From the NCBI RefSeq assembly GCF_947036865.1, contig NZ_CAMQSF010000007.1:51859-115858 (forward strand): DNA of 64,000 bases. The letters run 5' to 3'. This document shows, one piece after another, positions 29,601 to 39,316 of this stretch. The translations under genes were made by a program, and so were the position numbers. The notes under the pieces were generated by a model that saw only the letters and a list, made by a program, of their open reading frames with translations, was not told the origin of the DNA and ran no database searches. Every line of letters begins with the position of its first letter. Position 1 is the stretch's first letter. The DNA is from an uncultured Caulobacter sp. (GTDB lineage: Bacteria; Pseudomonadota; Alphaproteobacteria; Caulobacterales; Caulobacteraceae).

Positions 29601-31119
29601 TGACACCGGTCTTGTTCAGATCGACGCGGACTCCCGCCGTCGCGCCCTCGTAGGAGGCGATGTCCACGCCGGCGCCGCCGTCGAGGACGTCGTCCCCGCT
29701 CCCGCCGTTCAGGATGTCGTCCCCGTCCCCGCCCAGCAGCGTGTCCGAACCAGCCGCCCCCTTGAGCACATCGTTTCCGCCGCCGCCTTCGAGGCGGTTG
29801 GCGTTGGCGTCGCCGGTCAAGGTGTCGGCGAAGGCGCTGCCGATCACGCCTTCGATGCCGGTCAGGATGTCGCGTCCAGCGCCGCCGGTGTCTTGGACAT
29901 AGGTCGAGCTCAGGTCGATCTTGATCGCGCTCGTCGCCGTGGAATAGTCGGCCAGGTCGAAGCCCGCGCCGCCGTCCAAGGTGTCGTCGCCCGCCCCTCC
30001 GATCAGCCGGTCGTCGCCGTAGCCGCCATAGAGGGTGTCGTTGCCGGCCCCGCCGTCTATGACGTCATTGCCGCCATAGCCGTGGATGACGTTCGCCGAG
30101 GCGTCGCCGGTCAGGGTGTCGGCGCGATCGGTGCCGTCCGGGCTGGTGACGGTCGCCAGATTGATGACGTTCACGACCTTGTCGCTCATGACGAGCAGGT
30201 ACTTGCCGTCGGCGGAGGCCGTCACGCGATCGCCGTAGGCGCCCCCGTTGAAAAGGTCCGAGTAGTAGGCATTTTGGGCCAGGCCGGACGAGAATGTCCT
30301 CTGGATCGACCAGTCCGTCGTCGACAACTGCAGAATATTCGCCGTGTTCCGGTCGAGGACGTAGAGGTTGGACCCATCGGCGCTGAACGCCATGCCGACG
30401 GCATAGATCGTTTCCTTCTGGAAGGTCGCCAGCGTGCCTTTGAACTTCAGGTTTCCATCGTAGATGTTTCCATGCTGGACGATAAGGTCGCCCGAAGGCG
30501 AGATCGCCTGGAACCCGGAATTGTAGCCCTGAACGCCATCCTGATAGTTCTGGTGCGAGGCCGTTATGCCCTTGTTTGTCTGGTAGACAAAGATGGGCAT
30601 GTCCGAGATGTCCTGCGGCGCGAAGATCACCTTGGAACCGTCGATCGAGGCCGAGAGCACCCCTTGCTCGGAATAGGTTTCGCTTGAACGCTGGAACGCG
30701 CCCGAGTTCGGATCAAGGATCGCAAACTGGCCCCAGTACGCGCCATCCGACAGCATGATCTTGCCGTCCGAGAGGAACACGGCGTCGTAGTAGGGCTTGC
30801 CGTTGTCTTTCGTCGTCGTGTAGTCGCGAACCTGATTGGTCGTCAGGTCCAGCACGTGAACCGTGACCGTGGCGATCTGGTTGGAGCCTGACGGGGTGCT
30901 GGTGAAGGTCTGCTCGGTCGCCACCAGGTAGCGGCCGTCCTGAGACAGGTCCATGCCGCCCAGGTTGGTTCCCACCTTCCAGCGCGCGACGAAATCCCCC
31001 GTCGCCACATTGAAGGCGTTGACGACGCCATCGCTGTTCGAGACGTAGGCGATCTTGCCGTCGTTGCTTAGGACGATGTCCTTCAGATCGCCGGTGGCGA
31101 TCGTCTGAAAAGTGCTCAC
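26638..31119 (-). CDS. Large RTX protein: two propeller-RTX modules plus RsaA-like anchor domain
   Basis: This protein of about 1,493 residues is built as a duplication. Each copy has a YVTN/WD-like beta-propeller (about residues 1-330 and 630-960; for example [20 protein letters not shown] and [20 protein letters not shown]) followed by three blocks of GGxGxDxLx calcium-binding nonapeptides (335-570 and 965-1215). The last 230 residues resemble the N-terminal lipopolysaccharide-anchoring domain of the S-layer protein Rsa[37 protein letters not shown], and DLADGL. No signal peptide is present, so type I secretion is likely, but no exporter genes are nearby. The start is uncertain: GTG 31119 is chosen, with TTG 31185 possible. 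Confidence 0.88.
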   Translation of the reverse strand: MSTFQTIATGDLKDIVLSNDGKIAYVSNSDGVVNAFNVATGDFVARWKVGTNLGGMDLSQDGRYLVATEQTFTSTPSGSNQIATVTVHVLDLTTNQVRDYTTTKDNGKPYYDAVFLSDGKIMLSDGAYWGQFAILDPNSGAFQRSSETYSEQGVLSASIDGSKVIFAPQDISDMPIFVYQTNKGITASHQNYQDGVQGYNSGFQAISPSGDLIVQHGNIYDGNLKFKGTLATFQKETIYAVGMAFSADGSNLYVLDRNTANILQLSTTDWSIQRTFSSGLAQNAYYSDLFNGGAYGDRVTASADGKYLLVMSDKVVNVINLATVTSPDGTDRADTLTGDASANVIHGYGGNDVIDGGAGNDTLYGGYGDDRLIGGAGDDTLDGGAGFDLADYSTATSAIKIDLSSTYVQDTGGAGRDILTGIEGVIGSAFADTLTGDANANRLEGGGGNDVLKGAAGSDTLLGGDGDDILNGGSGDDVLDGGAGVDIASYEGATAGVRVDLNKTGVIQNTHGDGLDTLTGIEGLRGSAFADVFQGTAADETFQGGGGDDVIDGGGGMDTAIYGAASSNYSWVRNANGTWTVRDLRATGGEGSDTLLNVEKLQFTDKTVTLSSSDASVTVKDVAPTGAVDTIATGQIVDVVLSPDGKTTYVSNREGYLAALNTATGDVISKWKVGSQLAGMDVSADGRYVVVADRAIENVTNSATGSTATSKLHVLDTQTGLVKDYALTGSYVSGFYDVAVTSDNKVIVGQTGFWGDTAPITLDLATGVFSGFSAPNTLYGWLVASDDHSKVLFSDSSSDGPLYMYAAGAPRQTAFHGMYADGVYGYGNAVTAISGNGNLVAQFSGGLYVYDGSLKFIGDIAKTHPELGTGVFGMDFSADGQHLYVVDATTDRIFQYATGFSVGSWALEQVYSLGVDVGLSPSGYYAAGFGDRVLVSADGARMVISSDTSVVSVNLSTLKADGGTDNADTLIGTSGADRLEGFNGDDTISGGAGDDILLGDNGNDVLAGGLGNDRLDGGAGNDWADYRDAITGVTVNLNLTSAQDTKGAGVDTLNSLENLFGSAFSDTLIGDAGANLIIAGAGNDIVRGGAGGDTLTGDAGDDILSGDAGDDIIYGGAGFDIASYETASSGVTVDLTKADAPQNTRGAGVDFLDGIEGLKGSAFADVLTGDSGVNTLDGGAGDDTLSGGGGNDTLIGGAGNDVIDGGDGEDVAVYSSWASNYSVVKNADGSTTVTDLRTGSPDGVDRLVNVENIVFAPTPSASEISNEMIAILRQAYTSSAALTAMLEDLFKRWGAGQLTADQVTAEIIKTAGATTSVATLAYEFFTGKIPGQAGIDYLVSPTGPNANNLNSAYYQSFNLENRYINFAVNLGKLGEGKDAFLAKYGSMSLFDATREAYKTIFGAAPTDAKIHALIDTRVDYFAAYGGDGAGGIGTKAAMVGWLLAEAQKADLGVMVRSNDAWLTDLADGLAPFAIDILDPAKGYYKGDFVFGGA

Positions 31120-31178
31120 GAAACCCACCCGACCCTGACGCGAAACCAGAACCGGTAATACACTATGTGGGGTTGAGT

Positions 31179-31194
31179 TTAACAACCCACTAAA
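31179..31194 (-). promoter_or_regulatory. CtrA-like box upstream of the RTX gene (weak)
   Basis: In the direction of the gene the sequence is TTAG-N7-TTAA, one mismatch from TTAA-N7-TTAA. It lies about 60 bp before the GTG start at 31119. The match is short and could be chance. Confidence 0.3.
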
Positions 31195-31218
31195 TCAAAA
31201 GATCCGCGCAAAACGCAA

Positions 31219-31248
31219 AGAAAAGGCGGCGGCCTTGCGACCACCGCC
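31219..31248 (-). terminator. Rho-independent terminator of ettA
   Basis: On the minus strand GGCGGTGG and CCGCCGCC pair around an 8-base loop and are followed by TTTTCT. It begins 24 bp after the ettA stop codon. Confidence 0.7.
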
Positions 31249-31271
31249 CGTCTGATCGTCGGGAAGTCCCG

Positions 31272-32939
31272 TTACCGCGCGAACTTCTGGAACTTGATGC
31301 GCTTGGGGATCAGGCTGTCGGCGCCCAGGCGGCGCTTCTTGTCTTCCTCGTACATTTCGAAGTTGCCCTCGAACCATTCGACGTGGCTATCGCCCTCGAA
31401 GGCCAGGATGTGGGTCGCCAGGCGGTCCAGGAACCAGCGGTCGTGGCTGATGACCACGGCGCAGCCGGCGAACTCTTCCAGCGCCTCTTCCAGGGCCTGC
31501 AGGGTTTCGATGTCGAGGTCGTTGGTCGGTTCGTCGAGCAGGACGAGGTTGCCGCCGGCGGCCAGGGTCTTGGCCAGGTGGACGCGGTTGCGCTCACCGC
31601 CCGACAGCAGGCCGACCTTCTTCTGCTGGTCGCTGCCCTTGAAATTGAAGCTGCCGACATAGGCGCGGGAATTGATCTCGCGCTTGCCGACCATCATCAC
31701 GTCGGTGCCGCCGCTGATCTCTTCCCAGATGGTCTTGTTCGGGTCCAGCGCGTCGCGCGACTGGTCGACATAGGCCAGCTTGACCGTCTCGCCGAGGCGC
31801 ACGGTGCCCGCGTCCGGGGTCTCCTGGCCGGTGATCAGCTTGAACAGGGTCGACTTGCCGGCGCCGTTCGGACCGATCACGCCGACGATGCCGTTGGGCG
31901 GCAGCTTGAAGGAGAGATCCTTGAACAGGACCTTGTCGCCGTACTCCTTCTCCAGGCCGTTGACCTCCAGCACCAGATTGCCCAGGCGCGGGCCCGGCGG
32001 GATCTGGATGTGGGCGTAGGTCTGGGCCTTGTTGGCGTTTTCCTGGTCGGCGACCATCTTCTCGTAAGCGGCCAGACGGGCCTTGGACTTGGCCTGGCGG
32101 GCCTTGGCGCCCGAGCGGACCCATTCCAGTTCGCGGGTGAGCGCGCGCTGACGGGCTTCGGACTCCGACTGTTCCTGGACGACGCGCTTCTGCTTCTGCT
32201 CCAGCCAGCCGGAATAGTTGCCCTCGTAGGGGATGCCCTTGCCGCGATCGAGTTCCAGCGTCCACTTGGTGACCTGGTCCAGGAAGTAACGGTCGTGGGT
32301 GACCAGGATCACGCAGCCCGGGAACTCTTCCAGATGGTGCTGCAGCCAGGCCACGGACTCGGCGTCCAGGTGGTTGGTCGGTTCGTCGAGCAGCAGCATG
32401 TCGGGCTTGCTGAGCAGCAGACGGGCCAGGGCGATACGGCGCTTCTCGCCGCCCGACAGCTTTTCGATATTGGCGTCGTTCGGCGGGCAGCGCAGGGCGT
32501 CGATCGCCATCTCGATCTTGGAATCGATGTCCCACAGATCCTTGGCGTCGATGATCTCCTGCAGCTTGGTCATCTCGTCCATCAGCTCGTCGGAGTATTC
32601 CTCGCCGAGCTTGGCCGCCAGTTCGTTGTACTTGTCGAAGACCTTCTTGTCCTCGCAGTCGGCGATGACATTGCCCCAGACGTCGAGGTTCGGGTCCAGT
32701 TGCGGCTCCTGCGGAAGATAGCCGCGCTTGACGCCGTCGGCGGCCTTGGCCTCGCCCGAGAACTCCTTGTCGAGGCCGGCCATGACCTTCAGCAGGGTCG
32801 ACTTACCCGAGCCGTTGACGCCCACGACGCCGATCTTGGCGTCGGAATAGAACGACAGCCAGATGTTCTCGAAGACCTTCTTGCCGCCGGGATAGGCCTT
32901 GGTCAGGCCCTGCATCTGGAAAATATATTGCTGCGCCAT
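31272..32939 (-). CDS. ettA: Energy-dependent translational throttle protein EttA (ABC-F)
   Basis: This 555-residue ABC-F ATPase has the length of E. coli EttA, which binds the ribosomal E site and gates the first peptide bond according to ATP/ADP ratio. Two ABC domains carry Walker [10 protein letters not shown] near residue 40 and GPNGAGKST near residue 355, signatures LSGGEKRR and LSGGERNR, and Walker [12 protein letters not shown] and [11 protein letters not shown]. The arm insertion and the P-site-contacting linker rich in Arg/Gln/Lys lie between. No transmembrane domain is present. The start at 32939 gives the standard N-terminus [12 protein letters not shown]; longer in-frame extensions are shadows. 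Confidence 0.95.
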   Translation of the reverse strand: MAQQYIFQMQGLTKAYPGGKKVFENIWLSFYSDAKIGVVGVNGSGKSTLLKVMAGLDKEFSGEAKAADGVKRGYLPQEPQLDPNLDVWGNVIADCEDKKVFDKYNELAAKLGEEYSDELMDEMTKLQEIIDAKDLWDIDSKIEMAIDALRCPPNDANIEKLSGGEKRRIALARLLLSKPDMLLLDEPTNHLDAESVAWLQHHLEEFPGCVILVTHDRYFLDQVTKWTLELDRGKGIPYEGNYSGWLEQKQKRVVQEQSESEARQRALTRELEWVRSGAKARQAKSKARLAAYEKMVADQENANKAQTYAHIQIPPGPRLGNLVLEVNGLEKEYGDKVLFKDLSFKLPPNGIVGVIGPNGAGKSTLFKLITGQETPDAGTVRLGETVKLAYVDQSRDALDPNKTIWEEISGGTDVMMVGKREINSRAYVGSFNFKGSDQQKKVGLLSGGERNRVHLAKTLAAGGNLVLLDEPTNDLDIETLQALEEALEEFAGCAVVISHDRWFLDRLATHILAFEGDSHVEWFEGNFEMYEEDKKRRLGADSLIPKRIKFQKFAR

Positions 32940-33063
32940 GAGGCTCGCGTGCTCGCTGGACGAGGGTTTCGGGGATTGGGGGCTGAGATAGCCGTCCCCG
33001 GCCCTTCGTGCAATCACGCGGCGCCTCGGCGTCCGCGACGCGCGGCGCGCCGCCGTCGCGTCA

Positions 33064-33081
33064 GTGTCGGAAAGCCGACAC
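33064..33081. other. Hairpin in the leader of a TonB receptor gene
   Basis: GTGTCGG-AAAG-CCGACAC is a perfect 7-bp stem about 90 bp before the receptor start. I looked for cobalamin and TPP riboswitch cores in the surrounding 230 bp and saw neither. Confidence 0.4.
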
Positions 33082-33169
33082 GGATCCTTCGCCGTCCCGT
33101 CGCACACCCCTGTTAGCCGACCCTCCGCAGGCGTCGGCGGGACCCGCGCCGCGAACAGGGGGATATCCA

Positions 33170-35476
33170 ATGAAGAACCATCTGCTGCTGAGCGCCGCGA
33201 TCGGCGCCCTGGTGATCGTGGCGGCCTCGCCCAGCTTGGCGGCCGATAAGAGCGACGCCGCCGCCGCGCCGGCCGCGCCGGCCGAGAACACCGAGCTCGA
33301 CACGGTGATCATCATCGGCCAGGGCCAGAGCCGCCAGGTTCAGACGCTCAAGGACGACACGATCGGCCTCGAAGCCGCCGGCACCAGCGCCCTGAAGGCG
33401 ATCGACAAGCTGCCGGGCGTCACCTTCCAGTCGGCCGACGCCTTCGGCGCCTACGAGTGGTCGACGCGCATCTCGATCCGCGGCTTCAACCAGAACCAGC
33501 TGGGCTTCACCCTCGACGGCGTGCCGCTGGGCGACATGAGCTACGGCAACCACAACGGCCTGCACATCAGCCGCGCCATCGCCAGCGAGAACATCGGCCG
33601 CGTCGAGCTGGCCCAGGGCGCCGGCGCCCTCGGCACCGCCTCGACCTCGAACCTGGGCGGCACGCTGCAGTTCTTCTCGCGCGATCCGCAAGCGACCCTG
33701 GGCGGCGAGCTCGACCTGACCGGCGGCTCGGACGCCATGCACCGCTATTTCGGCCGGTTCGAAACCGGCGCGATCGAACAGCTGGGCGGTCTGCGCGGCT
33801 ATGTCTCGGTCGCCGACCAGAAGAGCGACAAGTGGAAGGGCGGCGGCCAGCAGAAGCAGCGCCAGTATGACGCCAAGCTGGTCATGCCGCTGGGCGACCG
33901 CGGCGACCTGAGCGCCTTCTACCACCGCTCGGAACGTCGCGAGCAGGACTATCAGGACCTGTCGTTCAACATGATCAAGCGCCTGGGTCGCGACTGGGAC
34001 AACACCCAGCCGAACTGGGCCCTGGCCATCGCCGCCGCCCGCGCCTACCTGACCGGCGCGCCGCTGCCCGCGCCGTTCCAGACGGTCGACGACGCCTACT
34101 ACGCCGGGGCCGGCGTGCGCGACGACGACCTCTACGGCGCCAAGCTGAACGTCAAGCTCGCCGACCACGTCAAGCTGGACGCCACCGCCTACCAGCACAA
34201 GAATAAGGGCCAGGGCCTGTGGTACACGCCCTATGTCCCGACCCCGGGCTTCGGGACCGCCGGCTCGCCCGCCGCGCCGCTGTCGATCCGCACCACCGAG
34301 TACGACATCGACCGCGGCGGCGTGATCGCCGGCCTGACGGCGGACCTGGGCGCGCACCGCCTCAGCGGCGGCTTCTGGCACGAGGTCAACAACTTCAACC
34401 AGGCGCGCCGCTTCTACGGCGAGACCGCCGCCGCGCCGTCGCGCGACCCGCTCGGCTTCCAGTCGAACCCGTTCTTCACCCAGTGGCAGTACGCGTTCGT
34501 CACCAAGACCTGGACCGGTCACATCGAGGACGAGTGGACCCTCTCGGACGCCTTCAAGATCAATTTCGGCTTCAAGTCGATGAAGGTGACCAACAGCGTC
34601 AAGACCGTGGCCGGCAACCCGCTGACCGGACAGATCGAGAGCAAGGACGAGTTCCTCCCGCAGGTCGGCTTCGTCTACAAGGCCTCGCCCGACTTCGAGG
34701 TGTTCGGCGGCTATACCGAGAACATGGGCGCCTATGTCTCGGCGGCCACCTCGGGTCCGTTCGCCTCGCAGAACCAAGACCGGGTCAACTACATCGCCAA
34801 GACCCTGGCGCCGGAAAGCTCCAAGACCTTCGAACTGGGCGCGCGCTACCGGACCGAGCGGTTCCAAGGCGTGGCCGCGGCCTACCATGTCGCCTTCGAC
34901 AACCGCCTGCTGGCCGTGGCGCAAGGCTCGGCGATCGTCGGCAACGCCCCGGTGCTGTCGAACGTCGGCTCGGTCGAGACCAAGGGCATCGAACTGGCGG
35001 GCACCTACCGCCTGACCGATGCCTGGAGCGTCTACGGGGCCTACACCTACAACGACTCCAAATACGACAACGACGTCGTCTCGCTGGACGGCAAGCTGCA
35101 AGCCCGCACCAAGGGCAAGACGGTCGTCAACACGCCCAAGAACATCTTCAAGGGCGAGATCAGCTTCGACCAGAACGGCTTCTTCGGGAAGCTGGGCGTC
35201 GCCTATACCGGCGAGCGCTACTACACCTACGAGAACATCGGCGGCCTGGCGCCGTCGACCACCGTGGCCGATCTGACCCTGGGCTATCGCTTCGCCGAAG
35301 AGGGCTGGGGCAAGGGCCTGGAGGTGCAGATCAACGTCACCAACCTGACCAACAAGGACTATATCTCGACCATCGGCTCGGGCGGCTTCGTCAACAGCGA
35401 CCCGACCGGCGACGCGCAAACCGTGCTGACCGCGCCGCCGCGTCAGGTGTTCCTGTCGGTCAAGAAGCGCTTCTAA
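33170..35476 (+). CDS. TonB-dependent outer-membrane receptor
   Basis: This 768-residue protein has a signal peptide ([25 protein letters not shown]), an early [11 protein letters not shown] segment in the TonB-box position, a plug domain at about residues 60-180 ([62 protein letters not shown]), and a 22-strand-type barrel ending with the C-terminal aromatic VFLSVKKRF. It is energised by TonB-ExbBD and imports a ligand across the outer membrane. AGGGGG lies 7 bases before the ATG at 33170. No siderophore, sugar or cofactor genes are adjacent, so the ligand is unknown. A strong terminator follows. Confidence 0.92.
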   Translation: MKNHLLLSAAIGALVIVAASPSLAADKSDAAAAPAAPAENTELDTVIIIGQGQSRQVQTLKDDTIGLEAAGTSALKAIDKLPGVTFQSADAFGAYEWSTRISIRGFNQNQLGFTLDGVPLGDMSYGNHNGLHISRAIASENIGRVELAQGAGALGTASTSNLGGTLQFFSRDPQATLGGELDLTGGSDAMHRYFGRFETGAIEQLGGLRGYVSVADQKSDKWKGGGQQKQRQYDAKLVMPLGDRGDLSAFYHRSERREQDYQDLSFNMIKRLGRDWDNTQPNWALAIAAARAYLTGAPLPAPFQTVDDAYYAGAGVRDDDLYGAKLNVKLADHVKLDATAYQHKNKGQGLWYTPYVPTPGFGTAGSPAAPLSIRTTEYDIDRGGVIAGLTADLGAHRLSGGFWHEVNNFNQARRFYGETAAAPSRDPLGFQSNPFFTQWQYAFVTKTWTGHIEDEWTLSDAFKINFGFKSMKVTNSVKTVAGNPLTGQIESKDEFLPQVGFVYKASPDFEVFGGYTENMGAYVSAATSGPFASQNQDRVNYIAKTLAPESSKTFELGARYRTERFQGVAAAYHVAFDNRLLAVAQGSAIVGNAPVLSNVGSVETKGIELAGTYRLTDAWSVYGAYTYNDSKYDNDVVSLDGKLQARTKGKTVVNTPKNIFKGEISFDQNGFFGKLGVAYTGERYYTYENIGGLAPSTTVADLTLGYRFAEEGWGKGLEVQINVTNLTNKDYISTIGSGGFVNSDPTGDAQTVLTAPPRQVFLSVKKRF

Positions 35477-35499
35477 AGGGCATCTGACCTCGCGAAAGG

Positions 35500-35530
35500 A
35501 AGGCCGGGAGGGCGACCTCCCGGCCTTTTC
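35500..35530 (+). terminator. Rho-independent terminator of the TonB receptor gene
   Basis: AAGGCCGGGAGG and its exact complement CCTCCCGGCCTT flank a GCGA tetraloop and end in TTTTC. It starts 23 bp after the receptor stop and lies just before the convergent M16 gene, which it may also serve. Confidence 0.92.
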
Positions 35531-35539
35531 TATTGGCGC

Positions 35540-38314
35540 CTACTTCACCGGCTTGCCGTCGGCGTCGATCACCTTCGGATCCAGGCCCAGGGCCCGCAGC
35601 TTGGGCTCGATGGTCGCCCGGTCGCCGACGATCACCCAGATCAGCTCGTCCGGCTTGATCGCCTTGCGGGCCGCGGCGGTGGCGGCGTCGACGGTCACCG
35701 CCCTCACCTCGCCCGGATAGGCGTCGAAGTAGCCGTCGGGCAGGTTGAAGTTGACCAGCTCGGCGATCGAGCGGCCGACGCCCATGCCGGTCTCCCAAGA
35801 GCCCGGCAGCGACAGGGTCAGGCTGTTCTGGGCCTTGGCCAGTTCGGCGGGGGTGATCGGCTTGTCGCCGACGATGCCCGTCAGCTCCTTGCGCGCCTCG
35901 ACGAACGACTCGGCGGTCTTGTCGGTCTGGACGGGCGCGGCGGCGATGAACAGGCGCGATCCGCGCGCCGAGCGGATGCTGCTGCTGGCGCCATAGGACC
36001 AGTGCTTGTCCTCGCGCAGGTTCATGTTCAGGCGCGAGACGAAGTCGCCGCCGAACACGGTGTTCATCACGTCGATCGCCGCCTCGTCGGCCGGATCGCG
36101 TGCCGGCAGCAGATCGCCGGCCATGATCGTCGACTGCTGGGCCCCGGGACGGTCGAGCAGATAGACCGCGCCCTTGCCGCCCGCGCCGGTCAGCGGCGGC
36201 TTGGTCTTGGCCGGCGCGCCGGTCCAGCCGCCCAGCTGGGCCTCGAGCTTGGGCATGATCTGGTCCAGCGTCGTGTCGCCAACCACGATCAGGGTGGCGC
36301 CCTTCGGCTGCAGCCAGGTCTTCTGGAAGTCGACCACGTCGTCGCGGGTGATCGAGCCGACGGTGGCCTCGGTCGACAGCAGGCCGTACGGACTGTTCGG
36401 GCCATAGGCCAGAACCGGCAGGATCCGCGAGGCCATGGCGTTCGGGTTCTGCTTGCTCTGCTGGATGCCCGCGATCGACAGCTTCTTGCGGCGCTCGAGA
36501 TCGGCCTGGGTGAAGGCCGGGTTGCGCAGCACGTCGGCATAGATCGCCAGGGCCGGGTCCAGCGTCGCGGTCAGGGTGTTCAGCGACACGCTGGAGGTGT
36601 CCAGGCCGTTGCTGGCGCTGAGATTGACGCCCAGCTGGGCCAGTTCGCGGCTGAGGGTCAGGTTGTCGCGATGGGTGGTGCCCTCGCTCATCATGCCGAC
36701 CGTCAGGCTGGACACGCCGGGCTTGGCGCCCGCCTCGGCGGCGAGGCCGGCGTCGAACAGCAGGTTGAACTGGATCTGCGGCGTATCGTGCCGCTCGGCG
36801 ACGATCACCTTCAGGCCGTTCGACAGAACGCCGCGCTGCAGCTTGGCGAACGCCGGCGCCTTGATCGCCCCGACTTCCGGCATCGTCTTGCGATCGGCGC
36901 CCGCGGCGGCGGGACGGTAGTTCGGGAACGGCGTGACGGTCAGCGTGAAGTCGCCGTCGGTCAGCCACTTGCGCCCGGCCGCCAGCAGATCGGCAGGCTT
37001 GGCGTCGCGGTAGCGCTCCAAGGTGTCCTTGTAGGCGTCGGGACGGCCTTGGAAGACCTGACCCTGGGCCAGGATGTCGGACTTGCCGCCGAAGCCGCCG
37101 ATCCGCTCGGCGCCGCGCACGAAGCTGGCCAGATTGTTGGTGCGAACCTTGGCCACCTCTTCGGGGGTGGGGCCGTCGCGCAGCAGGCGCTGGAATTCCT
37201 CGTCGAAGGCCTTCTCGACCGCCGCCGGATCGCCGCCCGGCTTCACCGTCAGGGTGACCACGAACAGGCTGGAGAGCTCGCTGGCCGAGATCGAGGCGCC
37301 GACGGCCGTGGCGGTCTGGTCGCCATAGACCAGCCGCTTGTAGAGGCGCGAGGTCTTGTCGGAGACCAGCACGTCGCTCAGCAGTTCCAGATAGTCGGCG
37401 TCGGCGGTCCCGTCGCCTGGCACGTTCCAGACCTTGTAGATTCGCGTCTGCGGCACGCGGTCCTGCATCTCGGCGCGCTGCGAGCCGGCGCGCTTGGCGA
37501 CCCACGCTTTCTGACGCGCCACCGGCGGGCCCGAGGGGATGTCGCCGAAATACTTCTGCATCTTGGCCTTGGCCTCGGCGACGGTGATGTCGCCGGCCAG
37601 GACGATGGTGGCGTTGGCCGGACCGTAATAGGTCTTGAACCAGGTCTTGACGTCGTCCAGCGAGGCGGCGTCCAGGTCGGCCATCGAGCCGATCACCGTG
37701 TGACCATAGGGGTGGTCGCGGTGATAGGTGCTGTCGGTGATCAGGTTCCAGACCTGGCCGTAGGGCTGGTTCTCGCCCTGGCGCTTCTCGTTCTGGACGA
37801 CGCCGCGCTGCTCGTCGAGCTTGGCCTTGTCGATGGCGCCGACCAGCCAGCCCATCCGGTCGCTCTCCAGCCACAGCACCTGGTCGAGGGCGGCCGTCGG
37901 CACGTTCTCGAAATAGTTGGTGCGGTCCTGGTTGGTGGTGCCGTTCATGTCGGTGGCGCCGACCTTCTCCAGCGCCTTGAACCAGTCGTCGTTGAAGTGC
38001 TCCGAGCCGTTGAACATCAGGTGCTCGAACAGGTGCGCGAAGCCGGTCTTGCCCGCCGGCTCGTTCTTGGAACCGACGTGGTACCAGACGTTCACGGCCA
38101 CGATTGGCGCCTTGTGGTCCTCGTGGACGATGACGGTCAGGCCGTTGGACAGCTGGAAGCGGGTGTAGGGGATATCGATGGTCGGCAGAGGCGCGGCCAG
38201 GGCGCCGGTCACCTTCGCGGCGGCCTTCGGCGGCGACTTGGCGGGCGTGGCGGCGACGGCGGGCGACACCGCCAGCAGAGCCGAGACGGCGGCGGACACG
38301 AAAAGCTTGTGCAT
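35540..38314 (-). CDS. M16 family zinc metallopeptidase, exported
   Basis: This 924-residue protein has a signal peptide (MHKLFVSAAVSALLAVSPAVAA) and two tandem M16 units. The first keeps the inverted zinc motif HLFEH at residues 94-98, preceded by VNVWYHVGSKNEPAGKTGFA and followed by the downstream Glu region. The second unit (from about residue 480, NGLKVIVAERHDTPQIQF) lacks the HxxEH and is the usual inactive partner that closes the chamber. It resembles pitrilysin/processing-peptidase-like bacterial proteins and probably degrades peptides in the periplasm. An in-frame start at 38638 is rejected in favour of the signal-peptide start. Confidence 0.9.
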   Translation of the reverse strand: MHKLFVSAAVSALLAVSPAVAATPAKSPPKAAAKVTGALAAPLPTIDIPYTRFQLSNGLTVIVHEDHKAPIVAVNVWYHVGSKNEPAGKTGFAHLFEHLMFNGSEHFNDDWFKALEKVGATDMNGTTNQDRTNYFENVPTAALDQVLWLESDRMGWLVGAIDKAKLDEQRGVVQNEKRQGENQPYGQVWNLITDSTYHRDHPYGHTVIGSMADLDAASLDDVKTWFKTYYGPANATIVLAGDITVAEAKAKMQKYFGDIPSGPPVARQKAWVAKRAGSQRAEMQDRVPQTRIYKVWNVPGDGTADADYLELLSDVLVSDKTSRLYKRLVYGDQTATAVGASISASELSSLFVVTLTVKPGGDPAAVEKAFDEEFQRLLRDGPTPEEVAKVRTNNLASFVRGAERIGGFGGKSDILAQGQVFQGRPDAYKDTLERYRDAKPADLLAAGRKWLTDGDFTLTVTPFPNYRPAAAGADRKTMPEVGAIKAPAFAKLQRGVLSNGLKVIVAERHDTPQIQFNLLFDAGLAAEAGAKPGVSSLTVGMMSEGTTHRDNLTLSRELAQLGVNLSASNGLDTSSVSLNTLTATLDPALAIYADVLRNPAFTQADLERRKKLSIAGIQQSKQNPNAMASRILPVLAYGPNSPYGLLSTEATVGSITRDDVVDFQKTWLQPKGATLIVVGDTTLDQIMPKLEAQLGGWTGAPAKTKPPLTGAGGKGAVYLLDRPGAQQSTIMAGDLLPARDPADEAAIDVMNTVFGGDFVSRLNMNLREDKHWSYGASSSIRSARGSRLFIAAAPVQTDKTAESFVEARKELTGIVGDKPITPAELAKAQNSLTLSLPGSWETGMGVGRSIAELVNFNLPDGYFDAYPGEVRAVTVDAATAAARKAIKPDELIWVIVGDRATIEPKLRALGLDPKVIDADGKPVK

Positions 38315-38424
38315 GACGATCCCGAATAAGGCGCGCTCCCCGACGAGCGGACCTTCACCGTAGGTTGCCCGCTGGCTTCGCCACAAGCCCCCTTCGCAAG
38401 CAAAGTGAAGGGCCTCTCCGTTTC

Positions 38425-38457
38425 GTGTCCGGACACGATTCAGGGCGCGTCCGGACA
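38425..38457. promoter_or_regulatory. Two GTCCGGAC palindromes, 22 bp apart, upstream of lepB
   Basis: GTGTCCGGACAC at 38425-38436 is a perfect 12-bp palindrome, and CGTCCGGACA at 38448-38457 repeats its core. Their centres are 22 bp apart, two turns of DNA, which suits cooperative binding of a dimeric regulator. They lie 45-77 bp before lepB and about 110 bp before the divergent M16 gene. Confidence 0.45.
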
Positions 38458-38501
38458 AGGCATCGCTGGCCTTCCAAGACGGCGCGGGGCCCGATGGGCG
38501 C

Positions 38502-39272
38502 ATGACCGACACCACCGCCCCCTCCGCCTCGCCCGCCGCCAGCCTCTGGCGCGAGATGCTCGAGATCATCCGCACCGTCGCCGTCGCGCTCGGCATAGCC
38601 CTGGTGCTTCGGATCGTGGTGTTCCAGCCCTTCACCATCCCCTCGTCGTCGATGGAGCCCGGCTTGGTGACCGGCGACTACATCGTCGTCTCCAAGCTGG
38701 CCTACGGCTGGAGCCGGGCGTCGTTTCCGCTGAACCCGCCGCTCTTCAAGGGCCGCTTCCTGGGGCGCCAGGCCCAGCGCGGCGACGTGGTGGTCTTCCG
38801 CCCGCCGCGCGATCCGTCCCAGACCTGGATCAAGCGCGTGATCGGCCTGCCGGGCGACCACGTTCAGATCCGGCGCGGCCAGGTCTTCGTCAACGGAACC
38901 GCCCTGCCCCAGACCGCGATCGGCCTGACCCAAGACCATGACGCCCCGGATCGCGCCGTCCTGCAAGTCGGCGAAACGACGCCGAACGGCCGCGCCTACG
39001 TCACCTATGACGGCGGCCCCGGACAGCCTGGCGACGACACCGAGGTCCATGTCGTCCCGCCGGGCCAATACTTCGTGATGGGCGACAACCGCGACAACTC
39101 GCTGGACAGCCGGTTCTCTCCCGCGATGGGCGGCGTCGGCCTGCTGCCGGCCGAGAACCTGGTCGGCCGGGCGAAGATCGTCCTGCTGTCTTGGAAGCCG
39201 GGGGCCTCGATCCTGAAGCCCTGGACCTGGCTGGACCTGCAATGGGGCCGGTTTTTCAGGGTGATACGGTAG
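38502..39272 (+). CDS. lepB: Signal peptidase I
   Basis: This 256-residue inner-membrane serine protease removes Sec and Tat signal peptides. One transmembrane helix at about residues 24-43 is followed by the catalytic Ser50 in IPSSSMEPGL and Lys111 in TWIKRVIGLPGD. The GDNRDNSLDSR box near residue 195 completes the family signature. It lies divergent to the M16 gene and not beside rnc or era, which often accompany lepB, so it may be a second, accessory copy; the rest of the genome would tell. Confidence 0.93.
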   Translation: MTDTTAPSASPAASLWREMLEIIRTVAVALGIALVLRIVVFQPFTIPSSSMEPGLVTGDYIVVSKLAYGWSRASFPLNPPLFKGRFLGRQAQRGDVVVFRPPRDPSQTWIKRVIGLPGDHVQIRRGQVFVNGTALPQTAIGLTQDHDAPDRAVLQVGETTPNGRAYVTYDGGPGQPGDDTEVHVVPPGQYFVMGDNRDNSLDSRFSPAMGGVGLLPAENLVGRAKIVLLSWKPGASILKPWTWLDLQWGRFFRVIR

Positions 39273-39316
39273 AGCGGGCGCTTTCACCTCCGGAGCCCAC
39301 ACGCTAAGCCTCGGTG

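Noticed and set aside
33008..33169. A cobalamin or TPP riboswitch in front of the TonB receptor
   Set aside because: Neither the B12-box nor the TPP-box core is present; only a simple 7-bp hairpin is seen.
33113..35419. A 768-codon minus-strand frame opposite the TonB receptor
   Set aside because: It mirrors the receptor gene, has no ribosome site or protein pattern, and begins and ends inside it.
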